A DNA stretch of 15,557 nt from UBA3210 sp963653535 (GCA_963653535.1 CAVJWU010000033.1:1-15557), one strand, 5' to 3'. Positions 7,222 through 14,040 are shown, counted from the first letter of the stretch. Numbers and translations are program-made. The notes: a model not told the origin generated them from the letters alone.

Positions 7222-8055
7222 ATGATTAAAGACGAAGTATTTATTTTAAGTAATGGAATTTCTATTCCTAAAGTTGGTTTCGGTACGTGGCAAGCTAGTC
7301 CGGTTGACGCTTATACATCAACTCTATGTGCATTAAAAAATGGTTATAAACATATCGATACAGCATTTGCATATCATAACGAAGAAAGTATTGGTAAAGC
7401 TATTAAAGATTCATCTTTAAAAAGAGAAGACTTATTTATCACGACTAAATGTCCTGCTGAAATTAAAACCTATAACGGAGCAAAAGAACATTTCTATTCT
7501 TCCTTAAAAGCTTTAGGATTAGATTATATCGATTTATATTTAATTCATGCTCCTTGGCCATGGACAAATGTCGGGCAAAACTGTGATGAAGAAAATATTG
7601 AAGTTTGGAAAGCATTCATCGATTTATATAATGAAGGTTTAATTAAAGCAATCGGAGTAAGTAATTTTTCCATTCACGATATTGAAAATATCGTTAAAGC
7701 AACTAACTTTGTGCCACATGTAAACCAAATAAGATATTTTATTGGTAACACGCAGAAAGAATTAACTTCTTATTGTTTATCTCATAATATCCTTATTGAA
7801 GCTTATTCTCCTCTTGCAACTGGTAAAATAGTTGAAAATAACAAATTAATTTCAATCGCGAATAAATATCGTGTTAGCGTTCCTCAATTATGTATTCGTT
7901 TCTGTTTAGAAAATAATACATTGCCTTTACCTAAATCAACACATGAAAATCGAATTAAAGAAAATATTTCTTTAGATTTTAAAATTGAAAAAGAAGATAT
8001 GGAGATCTTAAATTCTTTAGTTAATGAAGATCTAAAGAAACCATTACGAAGTTAA
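7222..8055 (+). CDS. Aldo/keto reductase (2,5-diketogluconate reductase-like)
   Basis: 277-aa NADPH-type aldo/keto reductase with a complete catalytic tetrad: D46 and Y51 (HIDTAFAYHNE), K76 (ITTKC) and H109 (LIHAPWP). Other family signatures are GVSNFS, NQIRYF (the usual NQIEYHP region, altered), and YSPLATG. The C-terminal cofactor segment contains LPKSTHENRIKENISL, where family members read IPKSxxxxRIxEN. It most resembles the short monomeric reductases that reduce small aldehydes or ketoacids; the substrate cannot be told. The ATG at 7222 is 1 nt after the previous stop with only a weak GGAAAG upstream, suggesting coupled translation. A TTG start at 7201 is possible but would overlap the upstream gene and adds unconserved residues. 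Confidence 0.92.
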   Translation: MIKDEVFILSNGISIPKVGFGTWQASPVDAYTSTLCALKNGYKHIDTAFAYHNEESIGKAIKDSSLKREDLFITTKCPAEIKTYNGAKEHFYSSLKALGLDYIDLYLIHAPWPWTNVGQNCDEENIEVWKAFIDLYNEGLIKAIGVSNFSIHDIENIVKATNFVPHVNQIRYFIGNTQKELTSYCLSHNILIEAYSPLATGKIVENNKLISIANKYRVSVPQLCIRFCLENNTLPLPKSTHENRIKENISLDFKIEKEDMEILNSLVNEDLKKPLRS

Positions 8056-8057
8056 TT

Positions 8058-8088
8058 AAAAGACGTAGATTAGTTCTCTACGTCTTTT
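8058..8088. terminator. Bidirectional terminator between the aldo/keto reductase and ribU
   Basis: Perfect 12-bp stem AAAAGACGTAGA (8058-8069) / TCTACGTCTTTT (8077-8088) with a 7-nt loop. The A and T flanks serve both directions. The last codons and stop of ribU lie inside it. Confidence 0.9.
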
Positions 8089-8909
8089 ACTTTGTTTTCA
8101 TTTGTTAATCGATCTATTAATAAATGAATCTTTTTATATGTAACAAAGGTAATAATAAATATCATTACATAACGTGCGATATTAAATGGTAATACGCCGA
8201 GAAAGATATAATATATCATAAAGTTATCGACTGTTACATTTCCCATATAAGAAAGCATGCTACTAAGAGCTTCATAACTAAATCCAGCTAGATTAACGTA
8301 AGCAGGAATTAAGACTAAATAATTTAATAAACAAGCAGTCATCGAGCATATTAACATCGAAGAACTAGTTCCAATAAGCGCCCCTTTAAGTGAACGATGT
8401 CTTTTATAAATATAACTTGCTACTATAACTAATACTAAACCTAAAATTAAATCAGCAAGTTCACCAACTCCAGCAGTAAATGTACCTGGTAATTTAACAA
8501 AAAAACGAACTAAAATTACTAAGCTACCAGCATAAGGCCCATAAATAAAACCTGTTATCAAAGCAGGAATTTCACTAAAATTAAATAAATCTAACCAAGG
8601 TGGAAAAAACGGAATAGAAGGAATTAAACTCGCGACGTAATAAAGAATTATACTTAACGCTGATTGAATACCTATTAAAGTAATTTCTTTTACGCTTAAA
8701 GTTTTTTTCTCATCTTTTTTTATAAAATAATTATAAATATTCATTAATACCTTAAAGATTAATATAGCCCCGATAAAAGCTACTATTGTATATAGAAAAG
8801 TATTTAAATTCCACCCTTTCATAAAGAATGATAAAGTTATTAATCCTCCACCGAAAATAACTAGTATGATATTTAAAAATATATCAAAAATTTTATTATC
8901 TTTTTTCAT
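8070..8909 (-). CDS. ribU: RibU-like riboflavin ECF transporter S-component, with N-terminal extension
   Basis: 279-aa integral membrane protein. From about residue 72 it follows the RibU substrate-binding S-component: several helices including LDLFNFSEIPALITGFIYGPYAGSLV (107-132) and TFTAGVGELADLILG (143-157), the conserved RibU region. In the cell it would capture riboflavin and work with the shared EcfA/EcfA'/EcfT module, which is not encoded here. The first 70 residues add two extra membrane helices (about 8-30 and 37-60) and a basic linker (KKDEKK) that ordinary RibU of about 190-210 aa lacks. The ATG is preceded by TAGGAG at 7 nt. The FMN riboswitch upstream independently supports the riboflavin assignment. 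No partner gene shares its transcript within the window. Confidence 0.9.
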   Translation of the reverse strand: MKKDNKIFDIFLNIILVIFGGGLITLSFFMKGWNLNTFLYTIVAFIGAILIFKVLMNIYNYFIKKDEKKTLSVKEITLIGIQSALSIILYYVASLIPSIPFFPPWLDLFNFSEIPALITGFIYGPYAGSLVILVRFFVKLPGTFTAGVGELADLILGLVLVIVASYIYKRHRSLKGALIGTSSSMLICSMTACLLNYLVLIPAYVNLAGFSYEALSSMLSYMGNVTVDNFMIYYIFLGVLPFNIARYVMIFIITFVTYKKIHLLIDRLTNENKVKDVEN

Positions 8910-8947
8910 AATTGTTCTCCTAATTAGATTGAAATAAGTTTCTCTTT

Positions 8948-8967
8948 AAGAAGTAGAAACACTTCTT
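8948..8967. other. Hairpin in the ribU leader between the riboswitch terminator and the gene
   Basis: 7-bp inverted repeat AAGAAGT (8948-8954) / ACTTCTT (8961-8967) with a 6-nt loop. A T run follows it only in the plus direction, so it looks like a terminator facing away from ribU, possibly stopping antisense transcription into the riboswitch. In the ribU mRNA it would simply be a stem. Confidence 0.4.
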
Positions 8968-8995
8968 TTTATTTTTTAGACAATTCTAAGCTAAT

Positions 8996-9021
8996 AAAAA
9001 GCCTTGAATTACTTCAAGGCT
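8996..9021 (-). terminator. Riboswitch expression-platform terminator of ribU
   Basis: In minus orientation AGCCTTGAA, loop GTAA and TTCAAGGCT (arms 9000-9008 and 9013-9021; perfect 9 bp) are followed by TTTTATT. It lies just downstream of the FMN aptamer, as expected for transcription attenuation. Confidence 0.9.
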
Positions 9022-9043
9022 AAAACATCGTAAAAGACATTAA

Positions 9044-9146
9044 CTTCTTTCATCTAGACTTTACTATTGCCACTTGAATTTCACAAGTTCATGCCATATG
9101 GCTCGTGGGGTTTACCACCAGTTAGGACTTTCACCTTACCCTGAAG
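9044..9146 (-). promoter_or_regulatory. FMN riboswitch (RFN element) aptamer
   Basis: The minus strand carries the conserved RFN segments in order: CTTCAGGGTAAGGTGAAAGTCC, CTGGTGGTAAACCCCACGAGCC, a variable arm, GAACTTGTGAAATTCAAGTGGC, AATAGTAAAGTCTAGATG and closing GAAAGAAG. CTTC at 9143-9146 pairs with GAAG at 9044-9047 as P1. FMN binding should favour the terminator at 8996-9021 and shut off ribU. Two TATAAT-like boxes (9153-9158, 9161-9166) lie immediately upstream but lack a good -35, which would fall inside the end of the preceding reductase gene. Confidence 0.96.
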
Positions 9147-9171
9147 TATTAAATTATATTATTATATTTTA

Positions 9172-10131
9172 TTAAATCGCACCGACGACTTTATGAGGTG
9201 CATATTCTTCTTCTAAATAAGCTATTTCTTCTTTTGTTAACTTTAATTTTAATGCGTTAACTGCATCATCGATATAAGAAAGTTTTGTCGCGCCGATAAT
9301 TGGTGATTGAATTCCTTTAGACATCATCCAACTAAGAGCGACTTCACTCATACTAACTCCATGATGATCCGCGATTTCTTTAACACGTGAAACTATGACC
9401 ATATCTTCTTTTAAATATGAATCATATTTCGCTCTCATAGTTAAATCTGTTCTACTTCTTAATGAATCTTTATTCCAAGTAGGTCTAGCTAAGTGGCCAC
9501 TCGCTAAAGGAGAATATGGCATTAATAAGACACCAGTTTCTTTACAATATGGAATCATATCTCTTTCATCTTCACGATAAAGTAAATTATAATGATTTTC
9601 CATAGCAACAAAAGGAGTTAAATTGTGTTCTTTTGCATATTCTTGCATTAAGACAAATTGATAAGTATACATCGCTGAAGCACCTATCGCTCTTACCTTA
9701 CCACATTTTACTAATGAATCTAATGTTTCCATTACTTCACCAATAGGAGTATCATAATCAAAACGATGGATAATATATAAATCTAAATAAGAAGTACCAA
9801 GTCTATTAAGAGTTCCATCAATTTCTCTTAATATCGCTTCTTTTGAAAGATGTCCTTCATTAAAATAAACTTTACTAGCTATAACAACATCTTCTCTTTT
9901 TGCAAGTTTCTTCAAAGCTTTACCTAAGAAAATTTCTGAACTACCTTTTGAATAAACATTCGCAGTATCAAAGAAATTAATTCCTAAATCTAATGCATGT
10001 TTAACTACTTTTTCTGTTGCTTCTTCATTGAGTGTCCAATCGTGCATTGTTCCAACTTCACCAAAGCTCATACAGCCTAAACAAATCTTACTAACTTTAA
10101 TATCAGTATTTCCAAGTTTTACATACTCCAT
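9172..10131 (-). CDS. Aldo/keto reductase (YghZ/IolS-like group)
   Basis: 319-aa aldo/keto reductase with tetrad residues D55 and Y60 (FFDTANVYSKGSSE), K87 (VIASKV) and H122 (LYIIHRFD). GASAMYTYQF replaces the more usual GVSN segment, and NHYNLLYRE, MPYSPLASG and SPIIGATKLSYIDDAV (cofactor-binding end) fit the longer AKR families that act on aldehydes, ketones or glycosides. The physiological substrate is not evident. Start: GGAGGT 7 nt before the ATG. It is divergent from a TetR regulator and has its own promoter. It is unlike the other reductase in the window (7222-8055) in length and loop sequences, so the two are not recent duplicates. Confidence 0.95.
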   Translation of the reverse strand: MEYVKLGNTDIKVSKICLGCMSFGEVGTMHDWTLNEEATEKVVKHALDLGINFFDTANVYSKGSSEIFLGKALKKLAKREDVVIASKVYFNEGHLSKEAILREIDGTLNRLGTSYLDLYIIHRFDYDTPIGEVMETLDSLVKCGKVRAIGASAMYTYQFVLMQEYAKEHNLTPFVAMENHYNLLYREDERDMIPYCKETGVLLMPYSPLASGHLARPTWNKDSLRSRTDLTMRAKYDSYLKEDMVIVSRVKEIADHHGVSMSEVALSWMMSKGIQSPIIGATKLSYIDDAVNALKLKLTKEEIAYLEEEYAPHKVVGAI

Positions 10132-10155
10132 AATTTTTACCTCCGAATTAAGTTT

Positions 10156-10184
10156 ATTATAACTAACTTTATTTACTACTTCAA
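10156..10184 (-). promoter_or_regulatory. Promoter of the aldo/keto reductase at 9172-10131
   Basis: Minus-strand TTGAAG (10179-10184) and a perfect TATAAT (10156-10161) with a 17-bp spacer, about 25 nt before the start codon. Confidence 0.8.
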
Positions 10185-10238
10185 TAAATTCAATGTTTAT
10201 TCTTTTTAATTACATATTTAAATACTAAATTTTCTAAA

Positions 10239-10321
10239 TCATTTAAAATAGATATCTAATCAACACAATATTTTTTAACTATCATTTAGATAATATAAAT
10301 TTTAAATTAGTCATTTAAAAT
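10239..10321. repeat. Direct repeats in the divergent reductase/TetR spacer
   Basis: TCATTTAAAAT occurs at 10239-10249 and again at 10311-10321, exactly 72 bp apart, with a partial copy (TCATTTAGA) at about 10282. The palindrome AGATATCT (10249-10256) abuts the first copy. In DNA this AT-rich the repeats may be chance, but their place between two divergent promoters makes them candidate regulator sites. Confidence 0.3.
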
Positions 10322-10331
10322 GCATTTATAG

Positions 10332-10384
10332 AACATAAAGTTCAATAAATTTTTATTTTATTAAATAATATAAAACATATTGTT
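10332..10384. promoter_or_regulatory. Candidate operator palindromes upstream of the TetR gene
   Basis: Two short inverted repeats: GAAC-ataaa-GTTC (10331-10343) and AACA-tat-TGTT (10374-10384), the latter overlapping the -35 of the tetR promoter. This is where an autoregulating TetR protein would bind. The arms are only 4 bp. Confidence 0.3.
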
Positions 10385-10407
10385 CATTATTTTAAAGATG
10401 CTATAAT
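10380..10407 (+). promoter_or_regulatory. Promoter of the TetR-DUF308 unit
   Basis: TTGTTC (10380-10385), 16-bp spacer, and a perfect TATAAT (10402-10407) with an extended TG-n. The start codon follows 18 nt after the -10. Confidence 0.82.
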
Positions 10408-10425
10408 TATTTCGAGGTATAAATT

Positions 10426-10980
10426 ATGGATAAAAGACAACTAAAAACACTTGATTCAATTTATGAAGGTTTTTCAAGTGTCATTAACAAGAAAAAATAT
10501 GATGATATTACTATTCAAGATATCTTAGATGAAGCGCATATCGGTCGATCAACCTTCTATTTACACTTTAAGACAAAAGATGAATTATTATTATCAGTAA
10601 GTAGAAAGATTTTTGATCACGTATTTTCTCATTCTTTACAAGAAGAAAGGACACATGATTTTTCTTCTGATAATGTATATGATTATAAACATTTAATTAC
10701 CCACATTTTTTATCATATTAAAGATGAATCAAGTTTAATTAGAGGAATCTTAAAAAGTAACTGTAATAAAATATTTCTCGATGAATTCAAAATGAATTTA
10801 TATAAACTAGCCGATTCATATTTTTCTAATTATCCATTAACAAATAGAAATATTCCTCTTAAATTAAAAAAAGATATCTTAGTTAATAATTTTATCGTTA
10901 TCTTAGAATATTGGATGGATGAAGATTTTTTTGATACTCCAGAAACTTTAACTTCTTATTTCATCACATTAATAAATTAG
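10426..10980 (+). CDS. TetR/AcrR family transcriptional regulator
   Basis: 184-aa regulator with an N-terminal TetR-type helix-turn-helix (about 8-55): TIQDILDEAHIGRSTFYLHFKTKDELL is the typical recognition-helix region with STFYLHF. The rest (about 60-184) is a helical ligand/dimerisation domain of the type seen in short Firmicute TetR proteins; the ligand cannot be predicted. GAGGT lies 7 nt before the ATG. It is followed 9 nt later by a membrane protein gene and is divergent from an aldo/keto reductase, so likely targets are its own operon and possibly that reductase (inference from arrangement and from candidate palindromes in the spacer). Confidence 0.93.
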   Translation: MDKRQLKTLDSIYEGFSSVINKKKYDDITIQDILDEAHIGRSTFYLHFKTKDELLLSVSRKIFDHVFSHSLQEERTHDFSSDNVYDYKHLITHIFYHIKDESSLIRGILKSNCNKIFLDEFKMNLYKLADSYFSNYPLTNRNIPLKLKKDILVNNFIVILEYWMDEDFFDTPETLTSYFITLIN

Positions 10981-10989
10981 GTAAACATT

Positions 10990-11568
10990 ATGCAGAAATA
11001 CAGATTTTTAAGACTTACTAGAATAATAGTTTATTTTATTGTCGGTACTTATATTATTCTCGGATCCTATTTATTCGTTGATATGATAAAAAATAATTTA
11101 AATTTACTTGTAGGCATTTCTTTATTTTACGATTCTACTGCCGCGGAAATTTCTTCTATAAAAAGAAAAGCATATAACCAAGAAGAAAATCATATCGGTA
11201 CTCATTTAATTAGTATGATTTTTTCTTTCATTATTATACTTTCTAAATATATTTTTATCGATAAATCTTTTTATATAATTTGTTCCTTGTGGGGAGTAAG
11301 CGCGATTATAAATGGTTCAGTTAGATTAAATATCACCGTTCATCAAATCGCTCATAAGAAATTCAAAGGAATAGAAATTGTTGAAACGCTTGAAGCTATT
11401 ATTGAAATAGCTTTATCAGTATTTTTAATTCTTGATCCAATTGAGCATCTTCATTCCCACTTATTATTACTAGGCCTATCATCAATATTAGTCGCGATAA
11501 TCTTAAGCGTACATGAAATAAAAAATCATTATTTATATAAAAGTAGTAATAAAAACGAATTGTTATAA
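10990..11568 (+). CDS. HdeD/DUF308-like membrane protein
   Basis: 192-aa protein with about six hydrophobic segments: 10-27, 33-46, 73-88, 92-108, 130-146 and 154-170. LWGVSAIINGSVRLNITVHQI followed by a polar segment (AHKKFKGIE) and a helix ending in LILDP is reminiscent of the HdeD/DUF308 repeat, in which a helix pair with WG(v)xxIxxG recurs. In enterobacteria HdeD is linked to acid resistance, but function in Firmicutes is not established. It follows the TetR gene by 9 nt with only a weak AGG-type site, so it is probably cotranscribed and may be the regulator's principal target. Family assignment is tentative. Confidence 0.6.
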   Translation: MQKYRFLRLTRIIVYFIVGTYIILGSYLFVDMIKNNLNLLVGISLFYDSTAAEISSIKRKAYNQEENHIGTHLISMIFSFIIILSKYIFIDKSFYIICSLWGVSAIINGSVRLNITVHQIAHKKFKGIEIVETLEAIIEIALSVFLILDPIEHLHSHLLLLGLSSILVAIILSVHEIKNHYLYKSSNKNELL

Positions 11569-11581
11569 GCAATTCGTTTTT
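11551..11581. terminator. Bidirectional terminator between the DUF308-like and TIM-barrel genes
   Basis: Perfect 12-bp stem AAAAACGAATTG (11551-11562) / CAATTCGTTTTT (11570-11581) with a 7-nt loop. The plus-strand stop codon (11566-11568) lies in the loop and the minus-strand stop (11580-11582) overlaps the end of the stem. Confidence 0.9.
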
Positions 11582-12320
11582 AGTTATTCTTTAAATATGA
11601 AATACTTTTAATTAAATCTTCTTTTGATTTTACCTCGATAAGAATATATCTTATTTCTTTAATTTGATTATATATTTCTTTAATATTTAAATTTCCTTCT
11701 TGAAAAGATAAATGACATTTTGTTGATGTTGCATCATGAAAATGTACTTCTTTAAAATTATCTAAATGTGAATAAAAATAATCTTCAAGTTTAGATGAGC
11801 TTGTTTTATCATGACCAATATCGTAACAAAAAGAAAATTCTTTTTCTAAATAAGGATATGTGTTAATAATAAAATCTTCGCTTATAACGTTTTCTAATAC
11901 TAAATCAATATGATATTTATTAGTTATTTCTTTAACTTTTTTTAAATTAGTGATTAATCTATTAATATATTCATCAAATTCTTCTTGATATAGATAATGT
12001 TTTTCTCCGCTTATTGTAACTACTGGGCCTAAATTAAGATGAATATTAACTTGTTTAAGATAGTTTCTACCTTTAGAAAGATATTTGTCTAACAATTTAA
12101 TATAGGCTTCGCTAACTTCATCATAAAGAGCGAAATCAGCTTCATCAAAAAAATGTAAGGTATAAGTTAAAGAAGGATCAATAGATTCATTATTTAAAAT
12201 GAAATTACGAACATAAGAAAAATTTAAATTTAATTCAATAAAATCAAATTTATATTGTTTCGCGAATGATATATTTTCTTCTACACTTTTAAATTCTAAA
12301 ATAGTTGGCATTCCTAACAT
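11580..12320 (-). CDS. Sugar phosphate isomerase/epimerase-like TIM barrel (xylose isomerase-like)
   Basis: 246-aa protein with features of the xylose-isomerase-like/AP-endonuclease-2 TIM-barrel superfamily. The expected metal-binding set is present in order: E143 (LVLENV), D167 and H170 (FCYDIGHD), H193/H195 with D196 (VHFHDA), H203, and E229 (LIEVKS). Early strands carry FIELN (E29) and LHF (H56). Proteins of this type are isomerases, epimerases or related lyases on sugars and polyols; the substrate is not predictable. AGGAGA precedes the ATG by 7 nt. It is the gene downstream of the BY-kinase-like gene on the same strand but is separated from it by a hairpin, so it may depend on read-through; no separate promoter is obvious in the 41-nt gap. 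Confidence 0.85.
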   Translation of the reverse strand: MLGMPTILEFKSVEENISFAKQYKFDFIELNLNFSYVRNFILNNESIDPSLTYTLHFFDEADFALYDEVSEAYIKLLDKYLSKGRNYLKQVNIHLNLGPVVTISGEKHYLYQEEFDEYINRLITNLKKVKEITNKYHIDLVLENVISEDFIINTYPYLEKEFSFCYDIGHDKTSSSKLEDYFYSHLDNFKEVHFHDATSTKCHLSFQEGNLNIKEIYNQIKEIRYILIEVKSKEDLIKSISYLKNN

Positions 12321-12336
12321 AATTTTTTCTCCTATA

Positions 12337-12358
12337 ACAAAAGGGGCCTAAGCCCCTT
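12337..12358 (-). terminator. Terminator or attenuator between the BY-kinase-like and TIM-barrel genes
   Basis: AAGGGGC (12341-12347) / GCCCCTT (12352-12358), 7 bp with a 4-nt loop, GC-rich against its surroundings. In minus orientation only TTG follows the stem, so the T run is short and read-through is plausible. Confidence 0.7.
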
Positions 12359-12361
12359 ACA

Positions 12362-13774
12362 TTATTTTGATTCTGTTGTATCTTTATAATCTTTATAATA
12401 ATAGTAATAATAACTATCATTCTTACTACCTTCATATTTAGTAACGTTAAGACCAATAATATGAGTATTAGTAATAATACGATCAATAGATTCTTTAACC
12501 ATTTTCTTATTATATGAATTACATGCAACATTATAAATAACTCCATCGGCAAGTTTAGAAATTAAAATTGCATCATTAGCCGCGGCTAGAGGAGGAGTAT
12601 CAATAATGACGTAATCATATTTAGTTCTTAAATCTTCGATTAATTCTTTTAATTTATGAGATTCAATAATTGCAACTGGATTATCTAATGATTTACCAGA
12701 TGTAAGAACATCTAAATTAGCTTTTTCTGAATGCTTAATGCAATCTTCTAATGCTGCATCACCTTTAATATATTCAACCATACCTGGTTTTTTATTAACA
12801 TTAAATACTTTATGAAGTCTAGCTTTTCTTAAGTCTAAATCGACAATACAAACTTTTAATCCGTTGTGAGCGATTGTATAAGCTAAATTACTAGATGTTG
12901 TAGTTTTTAGTTCACCTGGCCCAGATGAAGTAAACATAATAACTTTGTTTTGTTTATCAACATTATCTAACTTAATATTTGAAAGAAGTCTATTGTATGG
13001 TTCAAATGAAGAGATAGATGTAGAAAAATCGATTGTATCTTCATAATCTTTCTTATCTTTTTCATTTTGTTGAACGCCAACAATTGGTAAACCTAATTTT
13101 TCAATATCTTCTTTTATCTTGAATTTATTTGAAGCAAGTTCCATTACTAAGACAACACCTGCGCCAACAACTAAGCCAATAAGAACAACAATGACAGAAT
13201 AAAGTACTCTATTAGGACCATCTTTATAGAAACCTTCACCATAGTCTCTAGTATTAATTCTACATTTTAATGTTTTATATGTAGAATCAGTATTATCGAC
13301 GCTGTATTTAGAAATTTCATCTGCGACAGCTTTAACGATGTTTTGTGATTTTTCACCACTTTCAGTAACTGCCTTAATTGAGATGATCATTGAGTTAGAT
13401 GTATATGAAGTAGTAATAACTTTACTTAAACTTGTATATGTATAATTATATTTATAAGTATCATTTAAAGTTTGTGCAACTTTAGTTAAAACACCTTCAC
13501 TTGAAATTAATGTATTAACTGTAACAACGTATTGAATAGATGTTTGAACGTTAATATTATCTGATGAACTAGATGAATCGTTTGAATATTCAACAGTTAC
13601 AGAAGAGTTCGCGTAATATGTATTTTTCTTGATTGCGAAAGTATAAATTTCACCGCAGATGAAGATGACTGCAAAAATAATAACTAATAATTTCCATCCT
13701 CTTTTTAATGCTGCAAAAATATCACGTAAAGTAATATAACTTTCTTCTTGTTCTACGTTTTGATTTTCTTCCAT
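12362..13774 (-). CDS. Wzz / bacterial tyrosine-kinase-like fusion protein (polysaccharide co-polymerase type)
   Basis: 470-aa protein joining a Wzz-type chain-length domain to a BY-kinase-type ATPase. Residues 14-50 include the first membrane helix (about 28-46); an external domain (50-188) follows, then a second helix (191-212). The cytoplasmic ATPase contains FTSSGPGELKTTTSSN (281-296, P-loop), VDLDLR (311-316, Walker A' with D312, D314) and VIIDTPP (389-395, Walker B with D392). The tail has six consecutive tyrosines (455-460) plus Y463, typical of autophosphorylation clusters. Such proteins control capsule or exopolysaccharide assembly. Odd points: L289 replaces the glycine before the P-loop lysine K290, and the EX2RX2R oligomerisation motif reads EPYNRLL (258-264). 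Firmicutes commonly split the two parts into two proteins. No polysaccharide genes lie nearby. AAGGAG precedes the ATG by 6 nt. Confidence 0.9.
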   Translation of the reverse strand: MEENQNVEQEESYITLRDIFAALKRGWKLLVIIFAVIFICGEIYTFAIKKNTYYANSSVTVEYSNDSSSSSDNINVQTSIQYVVTVNTLISSEGVLTKVAQTLNDTYKYNYTYTSLSKVITTSYTSNSMIISIKAVTESGEKSQNIVKAVADEISKYSVDNTDSTYKTLKCRINTRDYGEGFYKDGPNRVLYSVIVVLIGLVVGAGVVLVMELASNKFKIKEDIEKLGLPIVGVQQNEKDKKDYEDTIDFSTSISSFEPYNRLLSNIKLDNVDKQNKVIMFTSSGPGELKTTTSSNLAYTIAHNGLKVCIVDLDLRKARLHKVFNVNKKPGMVEYIKGDAALEDCIKHSEKANLDVLTSGKSLDNPVAIIESHKLKELIEDLRTKYDYVIIDTPPLAAANDAILISKLADGVIYNVACNSYNKKMVKESIDRIITNTHIIGLNVTKYEGSKNDSYYYYYYKDYKDTTESK

Positions 13775-13824
13775 GGTAATCTCCTTTTTAGAAACAAAAT
13801 AAATTGCTATGAAAACAATCTTTA

Positions 13825-13853
13825 ATTATAATAACATACATTTGGTATTACTA
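13825..13853 (-). promoter_or_regulatory. Likely promoter of the BY-kinase-like gene
   Basis: Minus-strand TATAAT (13825-13830) about 50 nt before the start codon; the -35 at 17 bp (TAGTAA, 13848-13853) is weak. Confidence 0.45.
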
Positions 13854-13890
13854 AAAGATTAAAAATAGTTTTCAAAGACAAAAATATACT

Positions 13891-13925
13891 TTTTTTGCTT
13901 TTTTAAGTCCATTTTAAGCAAAAAA
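13891..13925. other. Inverted repeat immediately after tRNA-Gln
   Basis: TTTTTTGCTT (13891-13900) and AAGCAAAAAA (13916-13925) form a perfect 10-bp pair. In minus orientation the six Ts directly follow the tRNA CCA, so the T run could itself end the transcript, with the hairpin as backup. It lacks the standard stem-then-T order. Confidence 0.4.
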
Positions 13926-14000
13926 TGGCTTGGGCAGTTGGATTCGAACCAACGCTAACCTGTTTCAGAGACAGGTGACTTACCGCTTGTCCATGCCCAA
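13926..14000 (-). tRNA. tRNA-Gln (anticodon CUG)
   Basis: A complete 75-nt cloverleaf on the minus strand. Acceptor stem TTGGGCA/TGCCCAA pairs fully; the U1-A72 start is typical of tRNA-Gln. The D stem is GAC/GTC, the anticodon stem CCTGT/ACAGG encloses loop CTCTGAA (anticodon CTG), and the T arm is GTTGG-TTCGAAT-CCAAC. Discriminator G and encoded CCA follow. CTG reads only CAG, so another Gln tRNA with TTG must exist elsewhere, since CAA is the common Gln codon here. Confidence 0.96.
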
Positions 14001-14011
14001 ATAGCCATTCT

Positions 14012-14040
14012 ATTATACTAATTGAGGTTACTATTAACAA
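14012..14040 (-). promoter_or_regulatory. tRNA-Gln promoter
   Basis: Minus-strand TTGTTA (14035-14040) and a perfect TATAAT (14012-14017) with a 17-bp spacer, 11 nt before the tRNA 5' end. Confidence 0.88.

Noticed and set aside
9395..9580. 61-aa plus-strand ORF inside the aldo/keto reductase
   Set aside because: Antisense to a clearly conserved gene, with no ribosome site and no recognisable protein features.
11580..12320. Possibility that the TIM-barrel gene is the PHP phosphatase partner of the kinase
   Set aside because: The metal-ligand order (E, D..H, HxHD, E) fits xylose-isomerase-like barrels; the N-terminal HxH of PHP phosphatases is absent.
12289..12552. 87-aa minus-strand ORF, a run of hydrophobic residues
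   Set aside because: Out-of-frame reading through the end of the BY-kinase-like gene and the terminator; its composition follows from the frame shift of the tyrosine and lysine codons.
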